This document shows positions 40,642 through 49,877 of a stretch of 64,000 nt of DNA, piece by piece. The first letter of the stretch is position 1; every line of letters begins with the position of its first letter. The stretch spans positions 3,782,001 to 3,846,000 of the forward strand of contig NZ_AP027362.1 of assembly GCF_030295935.1 (NCBI RefSeq). The letters run 5' to 3'. The DNA comes from Thalassotalea piscium. Its GTDB lineage: Bacteria > Pseudomonadota > Gammaproteobacteria > Enterobacterales > Alteromonadaceae. A program made the position numbers and the translations under genes. The notes under the pieces are model-generated. The model did not search any database, had not been told where the DNA came from, and saw only the letters and a list, made by a program, of their open reading frames with translations.

Positions 40642-40857
40642 ATACCAATTAGACGCTATTATTTCCACTTTAAGAATTAACTATTTTTAAATTAATGCCT
40701 GTATCATTAATTAAGTGCTCTACTTTAAATACAGAAAAAAACGTCAAACACAATAGGTTTATTTCCATAACCCATTGTTATAATTATAAAATAAACAACG
40801 CAGTAGTTGACTGTTTTAGCCAGTAGAAATGATCACATAGTTAGTGAGATTGGTATA
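40642..40857. repeat. Dispersed intergenic repeat (TACC...GGTA family), copy 2
   Basis: Starts ATACCAATTAGACGCTATTA and ends TAGTTAGTGAGATTGGTAT. It shares with copy 1 the stretch ATTATAAAATAAA, GCAGTAGTTGACTGTTTTAG and CCAGTAGAA, in the same order and orientation. Confidence 0.85.
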
Positions 40858-40873
40858 AGCTTATTTACACCAA

Positions 40874-40900
40874 CAAAAAAAGGGACTAATTAGCCCCTTT
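40874..40900 (-). terminator. Rho-independent terminator of sapC
   Basis: On the minus strand AAAGGGGCTAATTAGTCCCTTT followed by TTTTTG, 24 bases after the sapC stop. Confidence 0.88.
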
Positions 40901-40923
40901 TAATAATTTAACCGCTCTAAGTA

Positions 40924-41682
40924 TTACTTAGTTTTTTCTTCTACTGGCTTAAATTGAATGCCACTTACTTTAGCTGTACTTTCGCTGGTATTACGAAGTT
41001 GCGCTAAACGGTTAACTTGGCCAATTGAAACTAACATTGCATGAATTGGAATAAATAAACCACTTTTATGGAATTCTGTTACTTTGGCATCAGGTAACGC
41101 TTGTAGTTTTTTCTCATCAATACCGTAAAGACCTACAAGCTTTTTATTTTCACCTGTATTTAGCGATAATTGTAATTCTAATTCCATTAACAAGTCATTT
41201 TCTTGAAGCACTTTTAAGAAACTTTCAGTATTAATTTCATCTTCATAAACACGACCTAAAGACTCATGAACACTTTTTAAAAGCTCAGTTTCATTACCTT
41301 CAGCATCAAATAATGGATCATCTTTATCTTCGCCAACAAACGGACTGTCTAAATCAACACAAGCGGTTAATGTTTTTTCTTTATCAGGGTCTAGACCTAA
41401 GGTAAATGGTACTAATGAAATACTTTGTGGTACATAAATAGCATTCCACTTATCTTCACCATAATATAAGTTCTCACCTGCTTCTAAGCCCAACATAGCA
41501 ACAGGGCGGAAACGTGTAGAATCTGGATCTTTAACTATAATAATTGGGTAGCTTGTTGCTGCTTGTGCAAATTCACGTGCAGTTAAAGGTACAATGTGTT
41601 GATTTTCTACATGTGCTAAGTTACGTTTTTTAGCTAATTTAAGGTTTTGATGTTGTTCTTTTTTTACAGGTACAATATTCAT
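40924..41682 (-). CDS. SapC family protein
   Basis: 252 residues with the SapC pattern: HVENQHIVPLTAREFAQAATSYPIIIVKD, RFRPVAMLGLEAGENLYYGEDKWNAIYVPQSI and FIPIHAMLVSIGQVNRLAQLRN near the end. Despite its name (a Campylobacter S-layer component) the family is widespread in marine bacteria, usually near TonB-dependent receptors and flavin halogenases, and its role is unsettled. Here it stands alone with its own terminator. No signal peptide is visible. Confidence 0.88.
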   Translation of the reverse strand: MNIVPVKKEQHQNLKLAKKRNLAHVENQHIVPLTAREFAQAATSYPIIIVKDPDSTRFRPVAMLGLEAGENLYYGEDKWNAIYVPQSISLVPFTLGLDPDKEKTLTACVDLDSPFVGEDKDDPLFDAEGNETELLKSVHESLGRVYEDEINTESFLKVLQENDLLMELELQLSLNTGENKKLVGLYGIDEKKLQALPDAKVTEFHKSGLFIPIHAMLVSIGQVNRLAQLRNTSESTAKVSGIQFKPVEEKTK

Positions 41683-41901
41683 AAAGGTCTCTAGTTTTCT
41701 GAACTGCGTTTATAATTATTCTGCAGTCTAAATGTTAGTTAAGTAAGTTATGGTGGCATTAATATTGGCTTTCAATGGTTAATGGATAAAAAATCATACT
41801 TCTCTACAATCCAATGAATTAAAACTTAAAGTTAAATTAAATTTTACATACCTTATCAATGATATAGTAAATTTAACTTATCCCTAATTAAAGGAAATAA
41901 A

Positions 41902-42234
41902 ATGAAACCACAACAGTTTAATTTATTCTGGTTAATTCCTTTAATATTATCGAGCTTATTAATTTCTTTAACGGCTGAGAGTAAACCTAAAACTGTTACG
42001 CTCTATGCTAAAACACCTAAAGGTTTTATAAAAGCAAAAATTAAAAATGAAACCTTTGAAGAGCTTGCGTGTTATATAGCAATAGATGGTCATAAAAAGA
42101 AGTTTCGTTTATTAGGGCAGACAGAGTCACAATGGTTTACTGCCACAGACAAACACTTTAATCATACTAACTTTAGTACTTGGTGCGACTACATAGATTT
42201 GTATCCGCAATATAAAAAGTACAAGCAAGGGTAA
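41902..42234 (+). CDS. Small secreted hypothetical protein
   Basis: 110 residues with a signal peptide or membrane anchor (FNLFWLIPLILSSLLISLTAES). The mature part is basic (TVTLYAKTPKGFIKAKIKNETFEELACYIAIDGHKKKF) and holds two cysteines that could pair. AAAGGAAATAAA precedes the ATG. No family is recognised. Followed at 78 bases by another small secreted protein in the same direction. Confidence 0.65.
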   Translation: MKPQQFNLFWLIPLILSSLLISLTAESKPKTVTLYAKTPKGFIKAKIKNETFEELACYIAIDGHKKKFRLLGQTESQWFTATDKHFNHTNFSTWCDYIDLYPQYKKYKQG

Positions 42235-42312
42235 ATTTTTATAAATCTGGCTGCCAAACAGTTAAACTCTTGATACTATACCTATTCTTTAGAAGACAGC
42301 ATTATTGACCCA

Positions 42313-42630
42313 ATGAAGTTTTATAAATTACTCTTAATTGCTTTTACTACCTTTTCAATACAAGCATTCGCCGACACTGACGGCTCTATTGATGTCAGCA
42401 CTATTATGACTAAAGAAGAGTTTTTAACTTATAAAGATGTTGGTGAGTTCATCGATCATTCACCTAAGGTAACAATTGAAGTAAAACCTGAGGTAAGTGA
42501 TATAAATCAATATGGCGCAGGCGTAATTAAAACATTAACAGGCTCTGACTGTAATAGAGACGGTGTAATGGACGACAATAAAACCTGCAATGCGGTGTAT
42601 TACAGGCTTTGGTTAAAATACCAACGGTAG
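42313..42630 (+). CDS. Small secreted hypothetical protein
   Basis: 105 residues with a clear signal peptide (YKLLLIAFTTFSIQAFA). The mature part contains SDCNRDGVMDDNKTCNAVYYR, where D-x-N-x-D-like spacing and two cysteines resemble a small Ca-binding loop (GSDCNRDGVMDD). Nothing else is recognised. Weak RBS. Same direction as the gene at 41902. Confidence 0.65.
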   Translation: MKFYKLLLIAFTTFSIQAFADTDGSIDVSTIMTKEEFLTYKDVGEFIDHSPKVTIEVKPEVSDINQYGAGVIKTLTGSDCNRDGVMDDNKTCNAVYYRLWLKYQR

Positions 42631-42730
42631 CGAATTCATAACCGTTCAGCCTCATTTGGGCATCGTCAATAATATCGTACCGGCAAAGTGTTAAAACATC
42701 CCGTCGTTAATAGCTTTGTGCAAGCCATTA

Positions 42731-43027
42731 TTACTTCACTTTATCGTCGGTATTCTTTGATCGGTTATTTTTAGGCGTATCTACTTTCTTTTTATTCTCT
42801 TGTTCTTTGTTATTTTCTCTGGTCACTAAGATAAAAGTTAAATACATTTTTGTTGGAAGAGAAAAAAACAGCCCTAGTGCAATGCAAACTGCACTGATGA
42901 TTATGCCTGTTACTCCCATTTTTTCAGGTAAATTTGCATAACTTAATAGGTAATGACCTAGCAGTAAGAGAAAAAGCCCCAAAACAATAAAAATTTTAAG
43001 TAATTTTATTAACTTATCTTCACTCAT
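42731..43027 (-). CDS. Small membrane protein with two TM helices
   Basis: 98 residues from ATG 43027 (AAGG upstream; the GTG two codons before is less likely). Two hydrophobic segments (LLKIFIVLGLFLLLLGHYLLS and GVTGIIISAVCIALGLFFSLPT) and a lysine/asparagine-rich C-terminal tail (NKEQENKKKVDTPKNNRSKN). No family is recognised. It lies 37 bases downstream of the enoyl-CoA hydratase gene's stop region in the opposite order, on the same strand. Confidence 0.65.
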   Translation of the reverse strand: MSEDKLIKLLKIFIVLGLFLLLLGHYLLSYANLPEKMGVTGIIISAVCIALGLFFSLPTKMYLTFILVTRENNKEQENKKKVDTPKNNRSKNTDDKVK

Positions 43028-43063
43028 AAACACCTTAGGTATCTCAGCTACTGATAAAGCTTG

Positions 43064-43867
43064 CTACCAATTTTCACGTTTTGCAAAGGCTTTTACTTTA
43101 TCAGGGTTAAGTTGATTGTAACGCTTAATACGGCTATTTTTCCCCATAATAACTTTAATTTGGTACCACGACTCCCTAAAAAGTGCCCATCCAGGTGAAG
43201 ACCACCAACTTTTATTATAGAGTTTTTTACAACCAGCAACACTGTCAGGTGACTGGTGTATAAACGATGCGATTAAAGACTGTGCAACAACCTCTGGCTT
43301 ACTATTTACGTGACTAACTAAACCTAGTGATTGAGCTTCTTGAGCCGAAACTATCTTTGCAGTCATTGCTAACTCTTTAATAGCAGCAAGGCTTGCCTTT
43401 TCTCGAAATGCAAGTGTTCCTCCCATATCGGGAATTAACCCCCAACGGCCTTCCATTATTGAAAATTCAGCGTTAGTATTGGCCACAACAAAGTCTGCCC
43501 CCATTGCTATTTGTAAGCCACCACCCCAGCATTTACCATTAATAACTGCAATAACAGGTACTGGAATATCGCGCCAACCGGTAGAAACACGTTGTGCTAA
43601 ATTGGCGCGCCACGGCAAAAGCTTAAATAATAAACGCAATGCATAGCGAGAAGACGACAACACCGACTTAACGTCAAGGCCCGAACAAAAATTTTCTCCT
43701 TCGGCAGTTAGAATTACAGCTCGTATTTCACGATTTTTTTTGAGTTGTTTAATCGTTTTATCAATAGCAATAAACATTGCCATATCTATCGCATTCAGCT
43801 TTTCAGGACGCGCTAAAGCAGCGTAAGCAATATTGTTTTTAATGGTAAGTTTTACTCGATCGTTCAT
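43064..43867 (-). CDS. Enoyl-CoA hydratase/isomerase family protein (crotonase)
   Basis: About 267 residues (ATG 43867; a TTG four codons upstream is possible). Crotonase fold: NIAYAALARPEKLNAIDMAMFIAID, ILTAEGENFCSGLDVKS (oxyanion hole 1), PVPVIAVINGKCWGGGLQIAMGADFVVA (oxyanion hole 2) and FSIMEGRWGLIPDMGG. The usual catalytic Glu pair is partly present: Glu in FSIMEGRWG matches one family position. The substrate is not determinable, and no fatty-acid genes are adjacent. Confidence 0.9.
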   Translation of the reverse strand: MNDRVKLTIKNNIAYAALARPEKLNAIDMAMFIAIDKTIKQLKKNREIRAVILTAEGENFCSGLDVKSVLSSSRYALRLLFKLLPWRANLAQRVSTGWRDIPVPVIAVINGKCWGGGLQIAMGADFVVANTNAEFSIMEGRWGLIPDMGGTLAFREKASLAAIKELAMTAKIVSAQEAQSLGLVSHVNSKPEVVAQSLIASFIHQSPDSVAGCKKLYNKSWWSSPGWALFRESWYQIKVIMGKNSRIKRYNQLNPDKVKAFAKRENW

Positions 43868-43974
43868 TATCAGCTGCAAGGTGGTTTGACCAGAACACCA
43901 AATTAACTAAAAATTTGATAAAATGAAAGCTAAGTACAGTAAAAAATTCATAAAAGATCTGTATACTCTATAGT

Positions 43975-44068
43975 TATACTAATCTCACTAACTATGTGAT
44001 CATTTCTAGTGGCTAAAACAATCAACTACTGCGTAAAAGTAGATCACTTAATTTATGAAACTGGTATT
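43975..44068. repeat. Dispersed intergenic repeat (TACC...GGTA family), short inverted copy
   Basis: ATACTAATCTCACTAACTATG ... GAAACTGGTATTA, the reverse orientation of copies 1 and 2 with the middle 110-120 bases missing; the two terminal parts are joined directly. Confidence 0.8.
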
Positions 44069-44124
44069 AGCTGATACTTAAGGCTATTTTCTTATTTAAA
44101 ATACACACTATAAAAGAGGTTGTT

Positions 44125-44649
44125 ATGAATAATAGAGTTCCAAAAGTTACCTTTAAAACACGTGTTCGTAATGAAGCGTTAGGTGGCCCAAATCCATTTG
44201 AGTGGAAAGACTTAACTACTGATGAGCTATTTGCTGATCAAAACGTTATTGTGTTTTCGTTACCCGGCGCCTTTACACCGACATGTTCAACATCTCACCT
44301 GCCAAAATATGAAGCTTTATATGAAGAGTTTACTAAATTAGGTGTTGATAGAGTAGTTTGTGTTTCTGTAAACGATGCCTTTGTTATGTATCAGTGGGGC
44401 AAAAGCCAAAATGCAAAAAATGTATTTTTATTGCCTGACGGTAATGGTGAATTTACCCGTAAAATGGGTATGTTAGTTGACAAGTCTAACCTCGGCTTTG
44501 GTATGCGTAGCTGGCGCTATTCTATGTACGTTGAAAATGGCGAAATTAAAAAGCTATTTACAGAAGAAGGTTTTGAAGATAACTGTCCAATAGATCCTTT
44601 TGAGTCTTCAGATGCAGACACTATGTTATCGTATTTAAAAAATAAATAA
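44125..44649 (+). CDS. Peroxiredoxin (Prx5 type)
   Basis: 174 residues. The peroxidatic site is [14 protein letters not shown] (Cys54); Cys79 and a Cys near 157 (EDNCPIDPF) are further cysteines, and [12 protein letters not shown] contains the conserved Arg. This is the AhpE/Prx5 family form that uses glutaredoxin or thioredoxin as reductant, here without a fused glutaredoxin domain. AAAGAGG precedes the ATG. It reduces hydrogen and alkyl peroxides in the cytoplasm. It has its own terminator. Confidence 0.93.
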   Translation: MNNRVPKVTFKTRVRNEALGGPNPFEWKDLTTDELFADQNVIVFSLPGAFTPTCSTSHLPKYEALYEEFTKLGVDRVVCVSVNDAFVMYQWGKSQNAKNVFLLPDGNGEFTRKMGMLVDKSNLGFGMRSWRYSMYVENGEIKKLFTEEGFEDNCPIDPFESSDADTMLSYLKNK

Positions 44650-44656
44650 TTTATAA

Positions 44657-44682
44657 AGCAGGGCTTTAAGCCCTGTTTTTTC
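44657..44682 (+). terminator. Rho-independent terminator of the peroxiredoxin gene
   Basis: CAGGGCTTTAAGCCCTG followed by TTTTTT: a 6-7 bp stem and U-tract just after the stop. Confidence 0.9.
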
Positions 44683-44818
44683 TTCTATTATCACTCCTAA
44701 ATTTCTCATACTCACGCCATAAAGCGTGCTCAAAACCAGCATTAGCACTAAAGTACCATACTTCTATACGTTTGATTACGTCATGCTAACGATATTAATT
44801 TAAACGCTTGGAACGCTT

Positions 44819-45745
44819 ATGCGCTTACTTTCAAAAACACTTTTAATCTCTTTGCTTGCTACGTTTGTTTTTACCTCACAAGCCGTATTAGCTAAGTTTA
44901 CCTCATTAACTAATTTTGGCGATAATCCTGGTGAACTAACTGCGAGCTATTACCCAAGTAAAAGCGATAACTTAGTCGTTTTATTACATGGATGTGTACA
45001 AAATGGTGAAGAACTTGCTGAGCAAAGCGGGTTTTTAGGGTTAGCTAAGTCAAATAATTTTACATTATTAGTTCCTCAACAAAATGAAAACAATAATATA
45101 AAAACCTGTTTTAATTGGTTTTCTCCCCAAGATATAGACAAAGATCAAGGTGAAACACTTTCCCTTAAAAATATGATTCTACACACAAAAGCTGAAACAA
45201 AAGCCGAGAATGTTTATATCGTAGGGTTATCAGCAGGTGGCGCTATGGCAAGCGTAATGCTAGTTAATTATCCTGAATTATTTGAATCTGGAGCAATTAT
45301 CGCTGGAGTACCATTTCCTTGCGCAAATAATTTAATTAAAGCGATAGCCTGTATGCGAAGCGGGCCTTCACAAACACCAACCGAGCTTACTGATTTAGTA
45401 CAAAAAGCGAACCCTAAACAACAAAATTGGCCTACCTTAACTATTTGGACCGGTAATGAAGATAAAGTAGTTCATCCGCTAAATTCACATGTATTAGCTC
45501 AACATTGGGCAATACTAAACCAAATTACATCAACACCTGTTGTGGAACGCAAACAAGGTTATCAAATTAGCAAATGGCTTGACCAAGAAAATAACGCTCG
45601 AGTCAAACTTATTGAAATTGAAGATATGGGACACGGCATATCAGTTAACCCAACAGCAGAAAATGGCGGAAAAGAGGCCGCGTTCATAATAAAAGCACCT
45701 CTAGCAGCAGCTAAAAGTATCGTTAACTACTGGAAATTAAACTAA
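44819..45745 (+). CDS. Secreted PHB depolymerase-family esterase
   Basis: 308 residues with a signal peptide (TLLISLLATFVFTSQAVLA). LVVLLHGCVQNGEELAEQSGF (oxyanion region), FNWFSPQDIDKDQGE and the nucleophile NVYIVGLSAGGAMASVMLVNYPELF (GLSAG lipase box), with Asp near GNEDKVVHPLNS and His in EDMGHGISVNP, are typical of extracellular short-chain-length PHB depolymerase-type (Esterase_phd) enzymes. It would release hydroxybutyrate oligomers outside the cell. It starts a co-oriented set with a TonB receptor, regulator and 3-hydroxybutyrate dehydrogenase. Confidence 0.88.
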   Translation: MRLLSKTLLISLLATFVFTSQAVLAKFTSLTNFGDNPGELTASYYPSKSDNLVVLLHGCVQNGEELAEQSGFLGLAKSNNFTLLVPQQNENNNIKTCFNWFSPQDIDKDQGETLSLKNMILHTKAETKAENVYIVGLSAGGAMASVMLVNYPELFESGAIIAGVPFPCANNLIKAIACMRSGPSQTPTELTDLVQKANPKQQNWPTLTIWTGNEDKVVHPLNSHVLAQHWAILNQITSTPVVERKQGYQISKWLDQENNARVKLIEIEDMGHGISVNPTAENGGKEAAFIIKAPLAAAKSIVNYWKLN

Positions 45746-45915
45746 ACATACGTATAAGTTTTAAGTTAAAGCATGAAAATCAATAAGTTAAACATTGGTT
45801 GTTCCATATACTACTATAGTACAAATTATATTTTGACAAAATTACTATAGAGTTTCTTTCAAACAAATAAGGTTAATTTTTGTAAGAAAAAAACATCATA
45901 ATAATTATTGAGAAA

Positions 45916-48204
45916 ATGGGGAAATTTATGAAATCACGCACCGGTAAAATTAGCTATTTAGCAATAGCCATTGCAGCTGCTTTAAGTGGCAATGTGGCGA
46001 TGGCCGCAGAAGATTCAGCAGAAAAAGCTAACCAAAGTTTAGAACGCATTGAAGTTACAGCTCGTAAATCGATAGAAAGCTTACAGGAAGTACCTGTTGC
46101 TGTAACCTCTATCAGTGCAGACGAACTGTCTGAAAAAGGTATCAGTGTTATCACTGAAGTTCAGCAGTTCTCACCAAATACTACGCTACAAGCAAGTCGT
46201 GGTACTAACTCAACAATTACTGCGTTTATTCGTGGTGTTGGTCAGCAAGATCCTTTATGGGGCTATGAAGCGGGTGTTGGTATTTACATCAACGATGTTT
46301 ACATCGCCAGACCTCAAGGCGCAGTACTCGACTTATTAGATATTGAGCGTGTAGAGGTGTTACGTGGTCCTCAAGGTACACTTTATGGTAAAAACACCAT
46401 AGGTGGCGCAATAAAGTATGTAACTAAAGCAATGTCGGGTGATGCCGAGTTTAAAGTGCAAGGTACCGTAGGCAGTTATGGTCAAAAAGACTTAAAACTT
46501 ACTGGTCAATTCCCAATTATTGATGACAAATTATTTATAGGCTTTGGTGTGGCTAGCCTTGAGCGTGATGGCTTTGGTGAATTTTTAACTTCAGCTTTGT
46601 CTAACCAAGATAACGAAAACTATAACAAAGATTTAACAGCAAGCCGCATAACACTTGAATATCACGCCACTGAAGATTTGTTTTTTAGCTTTAATTGGGA
46701 TAAAACCAAAGACAAGTCAAACTCTAAAGGTGGCTACCGTTTATTACCAAGTATTTTAACGAATGCTCCTGTTCCTGACAGTGTGTTTGACTCATACACA
46801 AGCTTACCAACATGGAATGAAGTTGAACTTGAAGGTATTAGCTTCACCGCTAATTGGAGTGTGTCTGATAACACAAGTTTAAAATATGTTTATTCAACAC
46901 GTGACAGCTATTCACCAACTAATATTGATTTTGACAATACCTCATTACCAATTTTTGATGTACCTGCCATTTACGACGATGAACAAAGCACTCATGAAAT
47001 TCAGTTAAATAATTACGGTGAAAACTATAAGTTTGTTTCTGGCCTTTATTATTATGATGGTGAGTCTTGTGGTCAATTTGAAGCAATTCTAGGTGTACTT
47101 GGTCAGGCATTAGGGGCTGCAGGTTTAACTCGTGAAGTAAGTGGTTGTAGTAATTCAACTAGTAAAGCAGCTTACGCGCAATTAAGTTATGACTTATCAG
47201 AAAAATGGTCAATGACAGTGGGCGCTCGTTATACGCAAGATGAAAAGCAAGCCATTGTTAATAACGGGCTAATTTTTGACAATGTTTACCCTGAGTCAGG
47301 TTGGATCCCTGGCTATGTTAGACCTGAAGGCCAACTTGTTCCTACGGTACTTGATGACGAAGCAGATTGGTCTAAATTTACTCCGCGCATCGGATTCGAG
47401 TACCAAGCTAATAGTGACTTAATGTTTTTTACTAGTTTTGCCCAAGGCTTCAAATCAGGCACATTTAACCCAAGAGCAACTACAGCAGAGCCAGCGGCTA
47501 ACCCGGAAGATGTTGATTCAATTGAATTAGGTATGAAAAGTGAGTGGTTAGAGAATCGTTTACGTGCCAACGTTACTTTATTCTCATTAGATCATAAAGA
47601 CCGTCAATACATTTCAGTATTACCGGGTACAACGTCATCAGATCTTAATCAACGTTTAGGTAATATTGGCTCTTCAGAAGGCCAAGGGATTGAAGCAGAG
47701 TTTACCTACTTAGCAACTGACAGCTTAATGTTAACGGCCAACTTTGGTTATATTGATTCGAGCTTTAACGAAGTATACGATACTGATCCAGTAACGGGTG
47801 TTCAGTTCGATAAGTCTGATAGGTTCTCTATTGCTAATACGCCTGACTACACATACAACTTAGGGGCTAATTACACTATTGAATCAGAAGTAGGTGACTT
47901 TATTCTTAATGCGAGTTACTACTACCGTGGCGACTATGTATTATTTGAAGAAGACAGCTTATTAACGCAAGACGGTTATGGCTTAGCTAACGTAAGTGTT
48001 AAATGGTATAGCACTGACGGTAACTGGAGCGCTGGTCTTCACGTTAAAAACTTAACGGATGAGGAATACATGATAGGTGGTTACCAGTTTGTTGCACCAT
48101 TACCTGACGGTGGTTATGCCCCTGGTTTAGGTGGAGATAATACCTTAATTGGTTATTTTGGTGACCCAAGAACAGTTTCATTAACTGTTGGATACCAGTT
48201 TTAA
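45916..48204 (+). CDS. TonB-dependent receptor
   Basis: 762 residues. Signal peptide (SYLAIAIAAALSGNVAMA), plug domain (IEVTARKSIESLQEVPVAVTSISADELSEKG, RVEVLRGPQGTLYGKNTIGGAIKYVT) and a 22-strand barrel ending in YQF (aromatic last residue). It should take up a large or scarce substrate with energy from TonB-ExbBD. The receptor resembles those of the carbohydrate/lipid type rather than siderophore receptors. Its place directly after the depolymerase-like gene suggests oligomeric hydroxyalkanoates as a substrate, an inference from context only. Confidence 0.95.
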   Translation: MGKFMKSRTGKISYLAIAIAAALSGNVAMAAEDSAEKANQSLERIEVTARKSIESLQEVPVAVTSISADELSEKGISVITEVQQFSPNTTLQASRGTNSTITAFIRGVGQQDPLWGYEAGVGIYINDVYIARPQGAVLDLLDIERVEVLRGPQGTLYGKNTIGGAIKYVTKAMSGDAEFKVQGTVGSYGQKDLKLTGQFPIIDDKLFIGFGVASLERDGFGEFLTSALSNQDNENYNKDLTASRITLEYHATEDLFFSFNWDKTKDKSNSKGGYRLLPSILTNAPVPDSVFDSYTSLPTWNEVELEGISFTANWSVSDNTSLKYVYSTRDSYSPTNIDFDNTSLPIFDVPAIYDDEQSTHEIQLNNYGENYKFVSGLYYYDGESCGQFEAILGVLGQALGAAGLTREVSGCSNSTSKAAYAQLSYDLSEKWSMTVGARYTQDEKQAIVNNGLIFDNVYPESGWIPGYVRPEGQLVPTVLDDEADWSKFTPRIGFEYQANSDLMFFTSFAQGFKSGTFNPRATTAEPAANPEDVDSIELGMKSEWLENRLRANVTLFSLDHKDRQYISVLPGTTSSDLNQRLGNIGSSEGQGIEAEFTYLATDSLMLTANFGYIDSSFNEVYDTDPVTGVQFDKSDRFSIANTPDYTYNLGANYTIESEVGDFILNASYYYRGDYVLFEEDSLLTQDGYGLANVSVKWYSTDGNWSAGLHVKNLTDEEYMIGGYQFVAPLPDGGYAPGLGGDNTLIGYFGDPRTVSLTVGYQF

Positions 48205-48228
48205 TTAACTTATTTAATTAAACTAACT

Positions 48229-48259
48229 AAAAGAGCTGGCATATGTCAGCTCTTTTTTT
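48229..48259 (+). terminator. Rho-independent terminator of the TonB receptor
   Basis: AAGAGCTG-GCATATGT-CAGCTCTT with TTTTTT: 8-bp stem and U-tract, 25 bases after the stop. Confidence 0.92.
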
Positions 48260-48292
48260 CATACTGGATTATCACTATTTGAGGAAGTTGCT

Positions 48293-48958
48293 ATGTCGAA
48301 TGCAAAAGTAATAATTGCAGATGATCACCCTTTATTTCGTACCGCATTAAAGCAAGCTATTGTTGAATGTATTGAAGATGCAGGCACGCTAGAAGCTGAT
48401 AATTTTAGTGAATTGCTGGCAGCAATAGAGCAAAATCCGAGTTTAGAAATTGTCTTTCTAGATTTACACATGCCCGGCAATAATGGTTTTACCGGCTTAA
48501 CCCAATTACAAAACCATTACCCTGATCTTATTGTGATTATGGTGTCATCTGACGATAATGACGAAACAATGCAAAAAGCAATTAACTTTGGTGCAGCAGC
48601 TTTTATCCCTAAGTCTGCTGATTTAAGCATGATTGCAACCGCAGTTGACACAGTGTTAGGTGGTGGCGTTTGGCTACCAGAGCATGTTGAAATTAATGCC
48701 GACCAACAAACCATGGTGTCTCATCAAAAGCTTGCAAAGCAATTAGCACAATTAACACCACAACAATATATTGTGCTAACACAAATAGCAGATGGACAAC
48801 TCAATAAACAAATTGCCTACGACTTAAACATCAAAGAAACCACAGTAAAAAAACATGTTTCTGCAATTTTAATGAAATTAGAAGTTAACAATAGGACCTT
48901 AGCTGGTCTTGCCTACCAACAGCTGATGTTAGCACCACCTGAAAATGTAAACGACTAA
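48293..48958 (+). CDS. LuxR/NarL-type response regulator
   Basis: 221 residues. The receiver domain (about 5-125) has the acidic pair ADDHPLFRTAL, phospho-acceptor Asp57 (FLDLHMPG) and Lys in FIPKS; the C-terminal helix-turn-helix (about 150-210, LTPQQYIVLTQIADGQLNKQIAYDLNIKETTVKKHVS) is of LuxR type. AGGAAG sits before the ATG. No histidine kinase is adjacent; the SSF-type hybrid kinase at 60.8 kb could be a partner since this type of regulator is commonly paired with such kinases, but that is inference. It probably controls the surrounding use locus. Confidence 0.93.
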   Translation: MSNAKVIIADDHPLFRTALKQAIVECIEDAGTLEADNFSELLAAIEQNPSLEIVFLDLHMPGNNGFTGLTQLQNHYPDLIVIMVSSDDNDETMQKAINFGAAAFIPKSADLSMIATAVDTVLGGGVWLPEHVEINADQQTMVSHQKLAKQLAQLTPQQYIVLTQIADGQLNKQIAYDLNIKETTVKKHVSAILMKLEVNNRTLAGLAYQQLMLAPPENVND

Positions 48959-49085
48959 GAACAATACATCCAAGTCTAAATTTCGCAGACATACAACTCA
49001 TTGCATGGTACTAAGGTGCTAAATAAAGTATGGGTAAATTATCGTAGGATAATATAATTATACTCTCGCGAATTGGAAATCTTTT

Positions 49086-49868
49086 ATGCTAAAAGGCAAA
49101 GTTGCATTAATCACAGGCTCAACCAGTGGTATTGGGTTAGCCGCAGCCCATGTATTAGCCGAGCAAGGCATTAATCTAGTATTACATGGCTTAATGTCTA
49201 ACCAAGAAGGCACTGCATTAGCAGAAAATTTTACTCAGCAATATAAAATTAACACTACATTTAGTAACGCCGACTTAAGAGACCCTGACAGTATCCATAC
49301 TTTTATTGATAACGCGATAACTAAAATGGGCAGTATTGATATATTAATTAACAATGCTGGTATTCAACATACTGAAAGTGCGATAAATTTTCCGTTAAAT
49401 AAATGGAACGATATTATCGCCATTAACTTATCGGCTTCCTTTCATACCATTCAAAAGTCATTACCTAGTATGCAAAAAAATAAATGGGGCCGAATTATTA
49501 ATATAGCCTCAGTGCATGGCTTAGTAGGTTCTGTTAATAAGTCAGCCTACTGCGCTGCCAAACATGGCATTGTTGGTTTAACTAAAGTAGTCGCATTAGA
49601 AAATGCAGAACAAGGTATTACGGTAAATTCAATTTGCCCTGGCTGGGTAGACACGCCACTTATTAACGACCAAATTAAAGCGATTTCAGAAAAAGAAAAC
49701 CTTGATTTTGAAGATGCTAAGTACAACTTAGTAACCGCCAAACAACCACTGCCAGAAATGATGAACCCTCGTCAAATTGGTGAATTTATTCTATTTTTGT
49801 GTAGCGACAGTGCTCGTAGTATTACAGGTTCATCGTTACCAATGGACGGTGCTTGGACCGCCCAATAA
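49086..49868 (+). CDS. 3-hydroxybutyrate dehydrogenase (SDR family)
   Basis: 260 residues of the classical short-chain dehydrogenase fold: LITGSTSGIGLAAAHVLAEQG (TGxxxGxG), NNAGIQHTE, the catalytic Ser-Tyr-Lys (INIASVHGLVGSVNKSAYCAAKHG with Tyr about 155 and Lys about 159). The length and the segments VHGLVGSVNKSAYCAAKHG and QKSLPSMQKNKWGRIINI fit D-3-hydroxybutyrate dehydrogenase, which turns 3-hydroxybutyrate into acetoacetate with NAD. Gene symbol not given because bdhA/hbdH use varies. Nine bases before the next gene. Confidence 0.9.
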   Translation: MLKGKVALITGSTSGIGLAAAHVLAEQGINLVLHGLMSNQEGTALAENFTQQYKINTTFSNADLRDPDSIHTFIDNAITKMGSIDILINNAGIQHTESAINFPLNKWNDIIAINLSASFHTIQKSLPSMQKNKWGRIINIASVHGLVGSVNKSAYCAAKHGIVGLTKVVALENAEQGITVNSICPGWVDTPLINDQIKAISEKENLDFEDAKYNLVTAKQPLPEMMNPRQIGEFILFLCSDSARSITGSSLPMDGAWTAQ

Positions 49869-49877
49869 GGCTTATAA

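Larger units (their letters stand above)
40561..40923. other. Intergenic region with dispersed repeat and sapC terminator
   Basis: No gene. From left to right: promoter of the coiled-coil gene, the second copy of the TACC...GGTA repeat (40642-40857) and the sapC terminator (40874-40900). Confidence 0.75.
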